Origin: Spiractinospora alimapuensis
Lineage (GTDB): Bacteria > Actinomycetota > Actinomycetes > Streptosporangiales > Streptosporangiaceae
Length of the DNA stretch: 64,000 nucleotides
Reading direction: 5' to 3'
NCBI RefSeq assembly: GCF_018437505.1
Contig: NZ_CP072467.1
Span: forward strand, 62,001 to 126,000
Part shown: one piece after another, positions 7,730 to 16,404 of the stretch
How the letters are laid out: every line of letters begins with the position of its first letter
How positions within the stretch are numbered: position 1 is the stretch's first letter
Made by a program: the position numbers and the translations under genes
The notes under the pieces: model-generated
What the model saw: only the letters and a program-made list of their open reading frames with translations
Database searches by the model: none
What the model was told of the DNA's origin: nothing

Positions 7730-9709
7730 TCACCCACCCACGTGGATCTGGGGTCGACGCCTCGGGTCGGGCTCCTTCTCGCGGACGATCTCACGCACGA
7801 GGATCGCGGTGTCACCCTGGCCGAGGATCAGGTAGCGGAGGAAGAGGCCGAGCGGGTTCTGGTTCTCCCACTGGAAGTGACAGTGAGGGCGCAGACCGGT
7901 GCCGTCCCGCAGCGTGAGCAGAAGCGCCGCGATCGTGTTCGGGGCCGCGGGCCCACGGACGCGCAGCACGTGGAACCCGTTCTCCGAGGTGCCGGTCACA
8001 TGCAGGACGTCGGAGAACACCGACGGGTCGTAGACCTCCACCTCCACGAACAGTACCTCGGCGTCGCGGGGGACCGGGCTGTCGGAGTACTGCGACGCCA
8101 GCTTCTCCAGGTACTCGTGGGGCGTCGCGTGGTCCGGCCGGTGCGCGATGAGCTGCAGCTCGCCGCGGGCCGCCGCGCGCGACACGAGCGCCCGCGCGGC
8201 GTCGTCGAACTCGATCCGGTCCACCCGCAGCTCCGTGGTGCGGAAGACCCGGGACACCAGTGACACCACGATGATGCCGGCGACGAACGCTCCCGCGATG
8301 GCGACGCCGTCCGGTCGTTCCACGACGTTGGCGAGCAACGCGTAGGCGAGAACCGCGATCAGCAGCCCCGCGAGCGAAGTCCGTAGGTGGTGGCGGACCC
8401 GGCGCACCGACACCAGCACGGCGACCGCCGCGGACAGGAGCATCGCGAGGATCCCCGTCGCGTAGGCGCCGGACTGGTCGTCAACGTTGGCCTCGAATCC
8501 GACCGTGATGGCGATCGCCAACAGCGTGTACAGGACCACGACCGGACGGGCCGCGCGGGTCCACTCCGGGGCCATCCCGAACTTCGGCAGGTAGCGCGGC
8601 ACGATGTTGATGAGCCCCGCCAGCGCGGAGGCGCCGGCGAACCACAGGATCGCCACGCTACAGAGGTCGTACACCGTACCGAAGGTCTCACCGAGGTAGA
8701 GGTGGGCGAGGTAGGCGAGGGCGCGGCCGTTCGCCTCGCCTCCCTGGTCGAACTCCACCGGCGGGATCAGTACGGTCGTGACGACGCTGGTCGCTATCAG
8801 GTAGACGCTCATGATCACCGCGGCGGCGGTCAACATGCGGCGGGTGTTGCGGATCCGCGAGGCCAGACGCTCCTGGGGGGTGGACCCGGTCGCGCGGACC
8901 AAGGGCATCATGCTGACTCCCGTCTCGAACCCGGACAGGCCGAGGGCGAGGAGCGGGAAGGCGACGACCGTCGCCCACAGCATGCTCCCGACTCCGGTCC
9001 CGACCACCAGGTTTCCCCAGTGCGCGAGCGTCTGGGGAGACGCCGCGATCTCGAGGGCGGACACCACGACCACGACGGCGTTCAGCCCGAGGAAGGCGAT
9101 CACGAGGGGTACGGCGATGATGATGGCCTCGCGGAAGCCGATCAGGAACACGACGCCGAGCACCAGGATCAGACCGATCGTCACCAGCACGTTGTGACCC
9201 CGCAGTACCTCCGGGGCCAGCGGGTTCTCCAGGAGGTGCACGGTGGCGTCCGCCGAGGACAGCGTGATGGTCATGATCCAGGCGGTGACCACGAAGCCCA
9301 GAAGGACGAGGACGAAGAACTTCCCCTGCCAGAACGGCAGTAGTCGACCCAGCATCGCCACCGATCCCTGGCCGTGCGGGCTCTCCCGCGCGACGCGGCG
9401 GTACATCGGCAGGACTCCGAGCAGGGTGAGCGCGACGACGACCAGCGTCGCGAGGGGGGCGACCGCGCCGGCGGCGAGCGCCGCGATGGCCGGGAGGTAG
9501 GAGAGTGTGGAGAAGTAGTCGACACCCGTGAGGCACACGACCTTCCACCAGGAGTAGCTGCTGGCTCCGCGGTGCGCGGCCGTGGCCGGTCCACTGGGGT
9601 GGACCCGGTCGGCCAGCATCCAGGCGCGAAACGGTGTGCTGGGAGGGCGGGCGGCAGCGGGGTTGGGCATGGTGCGCGGAATCGCGAAGCGGGGTCCCTC
9701 TGTGGACAC
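7730..9709 (-). CDS. APC-superfamily amino acid permease with C-terminal cytosolic domain
   Basis: A 659-residue integral membrane transporter. About twelve hydrophobic segments fill residues 40-480, starting with the conserved GVDYFSTLSYLPAIAALAAG. A hydrophilic C-terminal domain of roughly 170 residues follows. The topology resembles KUP/APC permeases of actinomycetes; the substrate is probably an amino acid or amine but is not readable. I chose GTG 9709 because GGAGG lies 5 bases before it; GTG 9757 and ATG 9670 lack a ribosome site. The gene is 132 bases downstream of tctA on the same strand and could be read through from that operon. Confidence 0.8.
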   Translation of the reverse strand: MSTEGPRFAIPRTMPNPAAARPPSTPFRAWMLADRVHPSGPATAAHRGASSYSWWKVVCLTGVDYFSTLSYLPAIAALAAGAVAPLATLVVVALTLLGVLPMYRRVARESPHGQGSVAMLGRLLPFWQGKFFVLVLLGFVVTAWIMTITLSSADATVHLLENPLAPEVLRGHNVLVTIGLILVLGVVFLIGFREAIIIAVPLVIAFLGLNAVVVVVSALEIAASPQTLAHWGNLVVGTGVGSMLWATVVAFPLLALGLSGFETGVSMMPLVRATGSTPQERLASRIRNTRRMLTAAAVIMSVYLIATSVVTTVLIPPVEFDQGGEANGRALAYLAHLYLGETFGTVYDLCSVAILWFAGASALAGLINIVPRYLPKFGMAPEWTRAARPVVVLYTLLAIAITVGFEANVDDQSGAYATGILAMLLSAAVAVLVSVRRVRHHLRTSLAGLLIAVLAYALLANVVERPDGVAIAGAFVAGIIVVSLVSRVFRTTELRVDRIEFDDAARALVSRAAARGELQLIAHRPDHATPHEYLEKLASQYSDSPVPRDAEVLFVEVEVYDPSVFSDVLHVTGTSENGFHVLRVRGPAAPNTIAALLLTLRDGTGLRPHCHFQWENQNPLGLFLRYLILGQGDTAILVREIVREKEPDPRRRPQIHVGG

Positions 9710-9841
9710 GGCGGCCTCCAGCGTTGTCGCTCCCGGAGAGCGACGTCCCCGGGACACGGGTGACCCGGGGACACCCCGTTCCCTACTCTAGGTAGCGAAC
9801 GGGGTGCGGAGCGCGTTGGAGTGTGCTCGGCGTGTGGCGAC

Positions 9842-11356
9842 TCAGGCGGACGCGCTGGGAGCGGAGGTACTCGCCCGCCGCCGACGGCGCAGCCGTCGCC
9901 ACAGCGTGGGACCGACCAAGAGGAGTACACCCAGGGCGAGCAGCGCGGCCGAGATGGGGCGCTGGACGAAGACGAGGGGGTCGCCGTAGCTGATGGTCAA
10001 CGACCGGGCCAGTTCCGGCTCCATCAGCGGGCCCAGGACCAGGCCGAGGACGACCGGTGCCACCGGGTATCCGTAGCGCATCATCAGCCAGCCGATCAGG
10101 CCGAAGGCGAGGGCCACCCACATCCCCCACAGGCGGTACTCGATCGAGAAGGCCCCGATCAGGGTGAGAAGGATGATCGCGGGATAGAGGTAGCGATAGG
10201 GGATCCGCAGCACGGACGCGAACGCCGGGGCGAGCGGCAGATTGAGGGCGAGCAGCAACAGGTTGCCGATCCAGAAGGACGCCATCAGGCCCCAGACCAG
10301 TTCCGGCTGCTCCCTCATGAGCATCGGTCCGGGAACGATCCCGAACACGATGAAGGCGCCCAAAAGGATCGCGGTCGTACCGGAACCCGGGACGCCCAGG
10401 GTGAGCGTCGGGACGAAGGACCCGTTCACGGCCGCGTTGGTCGACGCCTCCGGGGCCGCCACCCCCTCCAGACGACCCTTGCCGAACTCCTCGGGATTCT
10501 TCGAGATCCGTCGCTCGGTCTCGTAACTGAGGAACGACGCGAGTGTCGCGCCGCCGCCCGGGAGAATGCCCAGAAGGAACCCCAGGACACTGTGACGCAA
10601 CGCCGGAGGGACGGTGCGGCGCAGCTCCCGGCGGGAGATGACCATGTCGCGCAGGCGCGCGCGCATCGGTTGGACGGTCGGCAGCCCGACCCGCCGCAGC
10701 AGCTCACCGATGGCGAAGATCCCGATCACGATCTCGATGAACCCGAATCCGCCGTACAACTGGACCTGCCCGAAGGTGAATCGGGCGACACCGGTCTGGG
10801 AGTCGATGCCCACGGTGGCGATCGCCAATCCCAGGGCGGCCATCGCCAGACCCTTCAGCGGGGAGCCCGAGCTGACCCCGGCCACGGCCAACAGCCCGAG
10901 CAGCATCAGCGCGAACATCTCCGGCGCGCCGAACCGGACGGCGACGGCGGCGAACGCCGGTGCCGCCAGCATCAACACCGCCACGGTCAGTGTCCCGGCG
11001 ATGAAGGACGCGATCGTGCCGACGGCCAGGGCCTGGCCCGCGCGTCCCTGGCGCGCCATGGGATAGCCGTCGTAGGTGACGACGGCCGACGCGGGATCTC
11101 CGGGGGTACGGATCAGTACGGCGCTGGTGGAGGCCCCGTACTGGCATCCGTAGTAGATCCCGGCCAGCATCAGCAGGGCGTGCAGGGGCTCCATGCCCAG
11201 GGTGAGCGGCAGGAGGAGCGCCACGCCGGTCGCGGATCCGAGGCCGGGCAGAACACCGATGAAGGTTCCGAGCGTGACACCGAGGGCGCAGAACAGCAGG
11301 CTGTCCCACGAGAGCGCGGCCTGGAAACCGAGCACGACATTGTCGAAGAGTTCCAC
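9842..11356 (-). CDS. tctA: Tripartite tricarboxylate transporter large permease TctA
   Basis: A 504-residue, roughly twelve-segment membrane subunit of a TctCBA secondary importer. Family marks include VLPGLGSATGVALLLPLT near the N-terminus, GASTSAVLIRTPGDPAS at about 77-93, and the second glycine-rich re-entrant motif GILPGGGATLASF. It closes the order tctC-tctB-tctA on the minus strand, 37 bases after tctB. TTT systems take up citrate, C4/C5 dicarboxylates or aromatic acids; here the neighbouring CoA-transferase suggests an organic acid that is activated by CoA transfer. Length is normal for the family. Confidence 0.92.
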   Translation of the reverse strand: MELFDNVVLGFQAALSWDSLLFCALGVTLGTFIGVLPGLGSATGVALLLPLTLGMEPLHALLMLAGIYYGCQYGASTSAVLIRTPGDPASAVVTYDGYPMARQGRAGQALAVGTIASFIAGTLTVAVLMLAAPAFAAVAVRFGAPEMFALMLLGLLAVAGVSSGSPLKGLAMAALGLAIATVGIDSQTGVARFTFGQVQLYGGFGFIEIVIGIFAIGELLRRVGLPTVQPMRARLRDMVISRRELRRTVPPALRHSVLGFLLGILPGGGATLASFLSYETERRISKNPEEFGKGRLEGVAAPEASTNAAVNGSFVPTLTLGVPGSGTTAILLGAFIVFGIVPGPMLMREQPELVWGLMASFWIGNLLLLALNLPLAPAFASVLRIPYRYLYPAIILLTLIGAFSIEYRLWGMWVALAFGLIGWLMMRYGYPVAPVVLGLVLGPLMEPELARSLTISYGDPLVFVQRPISAALLALGVLLLVGPTLWRRLRRRRRASTSAPSASA

Positions 11357-11393
11357 ATCAGCTCCGAGGAGGGTTCGGGCCGTCGCGGCGTCC

Positions 11394-12056
11394 TCAGAGG
11401 ATCGACGGCAGCGGGACGTTGAGCAGAACCGAGAAGATGAGGTAGCAGATCACCACGAGGGCGACGGAGACGCCCACGGCGACCAGCGGCCGGACACGCT
11501 CGAAGACGACCAGGATGAGGAGAGTGAGGGCACCGAGGGTGAGGTAGGTGTCGAACCACGTCACGGCCGCGACCGCGCAGGCGGTGAGGGCCAGGAGGGC
11601 GAGGACCCGCGTGGGCGTCTCCCGTGTCGTGTCCTCACCACCGGCCGCGGGTGCGTCGCTCCCGGGCTCCGGGGACAGACCCGCCGGGGCCGGAGCGTCC
11701 CCGGCGAGCCCGCGCGCGGTGTCGTCGTTCGCCCCGGGATCCGTGCTCGGTCCCGCCCGTCCACCCGCGAGCACGTCGGCGTTCGGTGTCGGGGGATCCG
11801 GGGGGTCCTCGACTCGTTCCTCGGTGTCCCGCTCTGCCGAGCGTGCACCTCTCCGGAGGCCGGAGAGCGCGATGCCCACCCCGAACGCGAGGAGCAGCAG
11901 GCCCGCGAAGGTGGGCATCGCCCCGGGCCCGAGCTGTCCGCCCCCAGCCATGACGCCGTAGTTGAGACCGCCCGCGGCGAAGACGACGCCGAGCGTCGCG
12001 ATGATGGCCCCGCCGATGACGTCGGGAAGGTTGCGTTTCGACGCGGCTGGAGTCAT
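11394..12056 (-). CDS. tctB: Tripartite tricarboxylate transporter small permease TctB with an acidic linker
   Basis: A 220-residue membrane subunit starting MTPAASKRNLPDVIGGA. The four expected hydrophobic segments are present, two on each side of a hydrophilic insertion of about 80 residues rich in Pro, Asp, Glu and Ala (SAERDTEERVEDPPDPPTP onward). Most TctB proteins are about 150 residues and have only a short loop here. The ATG overlaps the tctC stop by ATGA, so the start is secure and translation is coupled. The acidic linker should sit on the cytoplasmic face; what it binds is unknown. Confidence 0.88.
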   Translation of the reverse strand: MTPAASKRNLPDVIGGAIIATLGVVFAAGGLNYGVMAGGGQLGPGAMPTFAGLLLLAFGVGIALSGLRRGARSAERDTEERVEDPPDPPTPNADVLAGGRAGPSTDPGANDDTARGLAGDAPAPAGLSPEPGSDAPAAGGEDTTRETPTRVLALLALTACAVAAVTWFDTYLTLGALTLLILVVFERVRPLVAVGVSVALVVICYLIFSVLLNVPLPSIL

Positions 12057-13105
12057 TCCGCCACGATCCTTTCGAGTACGGGGAACACCTCGGCGTTCCA
12101 GTCCTCCAGGAAGTCGATCCAGTCGTCGCCCCAGTGACGTGACTCGGCCAGTCCGCTCTCGCGCACGTACTCCTGGAACGCGTCGGTCTCCACGGCGTCG
12201 CTGAGCGCGTCGACCCAGTACTCCTGTCCGCCGTCGGGCACGTCGAGGGGGGCGATCAACCCGCGGAACTTCGTGGCGTTGATGTCCCATCCCAGTTCCC
12301 CCGCGACCGGAACGTCGGCGAGCCAGTCCACCTCGAGACGGTCCTGGGCGAAACCGAGGATCGGTGCGAAGACCTCCCCCTGGATCTCGCTGCGGCCGTC
12401 GGAGGGGTTGAGGATGGTGGCTTCCACGTCGCCACTCATGAGCGCCGGATTGGTCTCACCGGTGCCGTCGTAGATCACCGGTTCGAACTCGATGCCGGAC
12501 TGTTCCTCCATGAGGTAGAGAAGGACCTCGTCCACGCCGCCGGCGCCCGGTAGGGCGATCCGGAACGGGCGTCCCTCCTCGGCCGCCTCTTCGGCGCCGG
12601 CGAGGAACGCGTCGATGTCGGTCCACTCGGCGTCACTGTTGACCGCGAGGACGCCGACGTCCTCGACGACCTGGCCGATGTTGGTCCAGTCGTCCCAGTC
12701 GAAGGGCACGTCGAGTTTCTGCGGGAGGACGTTGCGAACGGGTTCCGCGGCCAGCAGGTAGTGCGGATCGCCCGCCTGCGCGGCGAAGTGCCCGTACCCC
12801 TCGGCTCCCGAGCCCCCGGGGCGGTTCTCCACCACGATGTTGATCTCCGGCCGTACCTCCTCCAGTCCGGCCGCGACGTTCCGGGCGAAGATGTCGCTTC
12901 CCCCACCGGCCGCGAACGGCACGACGATGGTGACGTCCCGTACCGGTTCCCACGTGCCGTCCTCGGCCACCCCGGCCGCTCCCGCCTGACCGTGGCACCC
13001 CTGAACGCCCAGCAGGACGGTCAGGGCGAGGGCGGGAACGAGGCGCCGCGACCGACCCGCCGGTCCCGAGGGTCTCCCGTGTGGAGGTGGGCGTAACGAC
13101 ACCAT
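12053..13105 (-). CDS. tctC: TctC/Bug-family solute-binding lipoprotein
   Basis: A 350-residue extracytoplasmic binding protein of the TTT importer. A basic N-terminus and hydrophobic stretch lead to LLGVQGC, a plausible lipobox with Cys at about 37. The mature part has the Bug-family ligand-loop motif VVPFAAGGGSD and NRPGGSGAEGYG, which cradle a carboxylate. ATG 13105 follows AAGGAG. It is the first gene of tctCBA; its predicted promoter overlaps the palindrome at 13192-13209 shared with the divergent gntR gene. The ligand is unknown. Confidence 0.9.
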   Translation of the reverse strand: MVSLRPPPHGRPSGPAGRSRRLVPALALTVLLGVQGCHGQAGAAGVAEDGTWEPVRDVTIVVPFAAGGGSDIFARNVAAGLEEVRPEINIVVENRPGGSGAEGYGHFAAQAGDPHYLLAAEPVRNVLPQKLDVPFDWDDWTNIGQVVEDVGVLAVNSDAEWTDIDAFLAGAEEAAEEGRPFRIALPGAGGVDEVLLYLMEEQSGIEFEPVIYDGTGETNPALMSGDVEATILNPSDGRSEIQGEVFAPILGFAQDRLEVDWLADVPVAGELGWDINATKFRGLIAPLDVPDGGQEYWVDALSDAVETDAFQEYVRESGLAESRHWGDDWIDFLEDWNAEVFPVLERIVAE

Positions 13106-13175
13106 GGCGCGCTCCTTCGCCGAACGTTGGGGTGAAGGGAGGTGTGATGTGGGTCTCTGGTTGGTGTGCGTTACA

Positions 13176-13205
13176 TCTATAACAAGGATCGACTATTGTC
13201 TACAA
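13176..13205 (-). promoter_or_regulatory. Predicted promoter of tctCBA
   Basis: On the minus strand TTGTAG (13205-13200) and TATAGA (13181-13176) are separated by 18 bases. The -35 box falls inside the palindrome at 13192-13209, so a bound GntR protein would block it. Prediction from sequence only. Confidence 0.5.
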
Positions 13206-13209
13206 TAGT
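13192..13209. promoter_or_regulatory. Operator-like palindrome for the GntR regulator
   Basis: ACTATTGT-CT-ACAATAGT is a perfect inverted repeat of 8-bp arms in the tctC/gntR intergenic region. Its core TTGT..ACAA resembles the T.GT..AC.A operators of FadR-type GntR regulators. It is AT-rich against a very GC-rich background. Confidence 0.75.
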
Positions 13210-13281
13210 TTCGACGGAAATCCTCACGCCGTACCGGCACACGACATCGCCTCGGCCCGACGACGACCCGCGGGAGAACTC

Positions 13282-13965
13282 ATGTCCGACGACTCGTCCC
13301 CGCGGATCCCCCTCGATCCGCCGAGCGTCGTGCGCATGGCACAGGAGAGCGTGCGGCACTCCATCCTGTCGGGGGACATCGAGGCCGGTGCCCGGCTGAT
13401 CGAAGAGCGGCTCTGTGCGCGCCTCGGCATCAGTCGGCCGCCGTTGCGGGAGGCCCTGCGGCTGTTGGAGCGGGAGGGCCTGGTCGTGGCCAGGCCACGC
13501 CGGGGGTGGCAGGTCGTCACCCTCACCGGAGGAGACGTCCATGAGTTGGTGACCCTCCGCTCCGGTCTGGAACGCCTCGCCGTCCAGTGGGGCGTCCCCG
13601 TTCGCGACCACGCGCTCCTCGAGGACGCCCGTGCGGCGCTGGAGAGCATGGAGCGGTGCGCCGCCACCCAGGACCGGGCCGGTCTGACCGCCGCCGGTCG
13701 CGCCTTCCACATCGGGCTGGTCGCGGTCGCCGGGAACCGCCGCCTCGTCGACACCTACACCTCCGTCGTCGACCAGCTCTCCCTGTGCATGGCGCGCAAC
13801 CTGTATGTGCGCGAACGTCTGTACGAGGACCTGCCCACCCACGTTCGACGGCACCGGCACCTGCTGGAGCTGGTCGAGGCGGGTTCCCCTGACGCGGTGC
13901 TGGCCGAACTCGCCGTGCACGGTGAACGCTCGTTCCTGGGGGAGTCGAGCGAGGACGCGCCGTGA
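13282..13965 (+). CDS. GntR-family (FadR subfamily, FCD domain) regulator
   Basis: A 227-residue regulator. The N-terminal winged helix has RLIEERLCARLGISRPPLREALRLLEREGLV (shown in part, about residues 35-65). The all-helical FCD ligand domain follows with its metal-site residues spread over FHIGLVAVAGNRRLVD and the RRHRHLLELVEAG segment. FCD regulators usually sense a carboxylic acid and repress the adjacent catabolic genes. ATG 13282 follows GGGAG. The next gene, a CoA-transferase, starts at or just beyond its stop, while tctCBA runs away divergently; a shared palindrome lies between. Confidence 0.9.
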   Translation: MSDDSSPRIPLDPPSVVRMAQESVRHSILSGDIEAGARLIEERLCARLGISRPPLREALRLLEREGLVVARPRRGWQVVTLTGGDVHELVTLRSGLERLAVQWGVPVRDHALLEDARAALESMERCAATQDRAGLTAAGRAFHIGLVAVAGNRRLVDTYTSVVDQLSLCMARNLYVRERLYEDLPTHVRRHRHLLELVEAGSPDAVLAELAVHGERSFLGESSEDAP

Positions 13966-14024
13966 CCCAGTACCCACCGCCAAGCGCACCCGAGACCCGT
14001 CCAGAAAGGGAGGACCACACCGCG

Positions 14025-15236
14025 ATGACAGAACCCCGTACCCCGCTCGCCGGGATCACCGTCGTTGAGGTCGGCGCGTTCATGGCCGCCCCGTTCGCGA
14101 CCATGCAGCTCGCCGACCTCGGCGCGCGGGTCATCAAGATCGAGAATCCGGAGGGCGGTGACCCGACGCGTCAGACCGGCCCGTTCCTCGCCGGGGAGAG
14201 CTCGCCGTTCCTGCGCCTCAACCGGAACAAGGAGTCGGTGGCCCTTGACCTGAAGTCGGCCGAGGGCAAGGAGGCGTTCCTGCGCCTGGTCGACACCTGC
14301 GACGTGGTGGTGGAGAACATGCGTCCCGGCGCCATGGACCGGCTGGGGTTCGGGTACGACGCCTTGCGCGAACGCAACCCCCGCGTCATCTACGCCTCGG
14401 CGTCGGGGTGGGGGCAGGACGGTCCACTGGCACCGCTGCCCGGACTCGACATCATGGCCCAGGCGCGCTCCGGGATGATGAGCGTCACCGGCGAGCCGGA
14501 CCGAGGCCCTGCCAAGGTGGGCCTGCCGATCTGCGACCTCGTCTGTGGTCTCTACATCGCCCTTGCGGTGTCCGCCGCGTTGCGAGGTCGGGGAAAGTCG
14601 GGTGATGGCCAGCACATCGACGTCTCCCTGATGGAGGCCGGGGTGTCGCTGTCCATCTGGGAGGCCGGGCGGTACTTCGCCACCGGTGAGGTCGGGGGAA
14701 GGGAGGGGACGGCGCACCAGACCTCCGCCCCGTACCAGGCGTTGCGCACCGCCGACGGACACATCACCATCGGCGCCGTCACCGACAAGACGTGGCGTGC
14801 CCTGTGCGACGTGCTCGGTACCGGCGACCTCTACGACGACCCCCACAACGCGACCGCCTACCAGCGACGTGAGCGACGCGAGACACTGATCCCGCGCATC
14901 GAGGAGATCACCTCGGCGCGAACGACGGAGTCGCTGGTCTCCGCGCTCAACGAGGCAGGCGTGCCCTGCGCCCCCATCTCCGACTACGCCGACGTCTTCA
15001 CCGACGACCATCTCCTCGCACGGGACTACTTCTGGGACGCCGAGCATCCGCAGGCGGGGGCCGTCCGTCAACTCGGGTCCCCCATGCGGCTCAGCACCAC
15101 CGCGGTGCGACGCGGACCCGCGGGTCCTTCCCTCGGGGCGCACAGCCGGTCGGTCCTGGAGGATATCGGCTACTCCGCCAACGACGTCACCGAACTGCTG
15201 GAGGCGGGGGTGACGACCGAACCCGAGGGAAGCTGA
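14025..15236 (+). CDS. Class III CoA-transferase (CaiB/BaiF family)
   Basis: A 403-residue CoA-transferase that would move CoA from a donor thioester onto an organic acid. Family motifs: PLAGITVVEVGAFMAAPFAT at the start, LGARVIKIENPEGGDPTR, LNRNKESVALDLK, and PGLDIMAQARSGMMS, whose Asp is the expected catalytic residue forming the anhydride. I chose ATG 14025 (GGGAGG 11 bases upstream) because the family N-terminus begins there; GTG 13962 overlapping the gntR stop would add 21 non-conserved residues. With the divergent TctCBA importer it suggests uptake and CoA activation of one acid (candidates are C4-C5 dicarboxylates); that link is inferred. Confidence 0.9.
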   Translation: MTEPRTPLAGITVVEVGAFMAAPFATMQLADLGARVIKIENPEGGDPTRQTGPFLAGESSPFLRLNRNKESVALDLKSAEGKEAFLRLVDTCDVVVENMRPGAMDRLGFGYDALRERNPRVIYASASGWGQDGPLAPLPGLDIMAQARSGMMSVTGEPDRGPAKVGLPICDLVCGLYIALAVSAALRGRGKSGDGQHIDVSLMEAGVSLSIWEAGRYFATGEVGGREGTAHQTSAPYQALRTADGHITIGAVTDKTWRALCDVLGTGDLYDDPHNATAYQRRERRETLIPRIEEITSARTTESLVSALNEAGVPCAPISDYADVFTDDHLLARDYFWDAEHPQAGAVRQLGSPMRLSTTAVRRGPAGPSLGAHSRSVLEDIGYSANDVTELLEAGVTTEPEGS

Positions 15237-15248
15237 CCTCTCCTCTCC

Positions 15249-16250
15249 TCACCCTGGGGCGGGGCCGGTGGAGTCGCGGATCACCAGGTGGGAGGGCAGG
15301 GTGACCCGTCGCGCCGCGGTCCGGGCGCCGGTGGCCGAGCCCTTCTCCAGGAGCAGCTCGACCGCGGCGCGGCCCGCCTCCTCGTGCGGTCCCGCCAGCG
15401 TGGTCAGTGCCGGTACGCAGAAGTCCGCCCCGAATATGTCGTCGTAGCCCACGACACTCACGTCCGCAGGGACGCGCACGCCCCGCTCGCCGAGACGGCG
15501 CAGCACCCCGATGGCCAACAGGTCGTTGTGCGCGACGACGGCGGTCGCCCCCGTCACCAGCGCCGCGTCGGCGGCGGCCCCACCACCGACGACCCGGGGC
15601 GGGAACGGGCCCAGCCGTGTGATCGTCATGCCGTGTGTCTCGGCGGCCGCACGCAGGGCCCGCCAACGCTCGCCGGCCAGCCAGGACTGGCGCGGCCCGG
15701 AGAGGTACACGAGGGTCCGGTGCCCGAGCGAGGCCAGATGCTCGACGATCTGGCCGCTGCCCCGCCCGTTGTCCACCACCGCGCTGGGCAGACCCTCCAC
15801 CTCGCGGTTCACCAGGGCGAGATTGTGCTCCCTGGCGAGTTCGACGGTGGCGGCGTCGGGGAGCCGGCTCGCCGCCAACACGAAGCCGTCCACCGAGCGG
15901 GCGAGCCGTTCGATCTGGTTGCGCTCGTTGTCGGCCGACTCCTCCGTGTAGCCGAGGATGAACGTGACCCCCGCGGCGCTGGCGCGCCGTTCCGCGCCCC
16001 GGATCGTGCCGAAGAAGTGGGGGTTGGTGATGTCGGGGACCAGCATGGCCACTGTCGCGGTGCGTCCCGACTGCAGTGCTGTCGCCAGCGGATTCGGCCG
16101 GTAGCCGAGGCGCTGGGCCACCTGGAGCACGTGGTCACGAGTCGTCGCGTTGACGCGGCGGGGATTACCGAACGCGCGCGACACCGTCGACGGCGCGACA
16201 CCGGCCTCCCGGGCGACGTCGTAGACGGTGGTGCGCTTGGGCGTGGTCAT
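15249..16250 (-). CDS. LacI-family transcriptional regulator of the TRAP/quinate-shikimate unit
   Basis: A 333-residue LacI/GalR regulator: helix-turn-helix TVYDVAREAGVAPSTVSRAF at residues 8-27, hinge NPLATALQSGRT, then a periplasmic-binding-like sensor domain with VPDITNPHF and SVVGYDDIFGADF. It lies divergent to dctQ. A LacI-type palindrome at 16283-16298 sits between them, so it probably represses the TRAP transporter and downstream dehydratase and dehydrogenase genes until its ligand arrives. LacI proteins mostly sense sugars; control of aromatic/alicyclic acid genes by one is less usual. The convergent CoA-transferase stop is 12 bases away. Confidence 0.9.
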   Translation of the reverse strand: MTTPKRTTVYDVAREAGVAPSTVSRAFGNPRRVNATTRDHVLQVAQRLGYRPNPLATALQSGRTATVAMLVPDITNPHFFGTIRGAERRASAAGVTFILGYTEESADNERNQIERLARSVDGFVLAASRLPDAATVELAREHNLALVNREVEGLPSAVVDNGRGSGQIVEHLASLGHRTLVYLSGPRQSWLAGERWRALRAAAETHGMTITRLGPFPPRVVGGGAAADAALVTGATAVVAHNDLLAIGVLRRLGERGVRVPADVSVVGYDDIFGADFCVPALTTLAGPHEEAGRAAVELLLEKGSATGARTAARRVTLPSHLVIRDSTGPAPG

Positions 16251-16282
16251 GGCGTCCAGTGTGCACCCTTGATGGCAACTTT

Positions 16283-16298
16283 TGGCAATCGCTTGCCA
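16283..16298. promoter_or_regulatory. LacI-type operator
   Basis: TGGCAATCGCTTGCCA: arms TGGCAA and TTGCCA around a TCGC centre, fitting the AANCGNTT core of LacI-family operators. A second TGGCAA lies just upstream at about 16273. It sits between the lacI-type gene and dctQ and overlaps the predicted -35 of the latter. Confidence 0.7.
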
Positions 16299-16322
16299 TT
16301 TTTCCGTCCGTATACCTAGAGT
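16293..16322 (+). promoter_or_regulatory. Predicted promoter of the dctQMP operon
   Basis: TTGCCA (16293-16298) and TAGAGT (16317-16322) with an 18-base spacer. The -35 is the right arm of the operator, a steric-repression layout. Sequence-based prediction. Confidence 0.45.
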
Positions 16323-16404
16323 TCACACTCGTGTTCCTCCCCACATTGGGGGTCTGAACAGCGCTTACTTCCGTCCCCTTGTTCCCTGAGTGGAGCCCTT
16401 CCGG

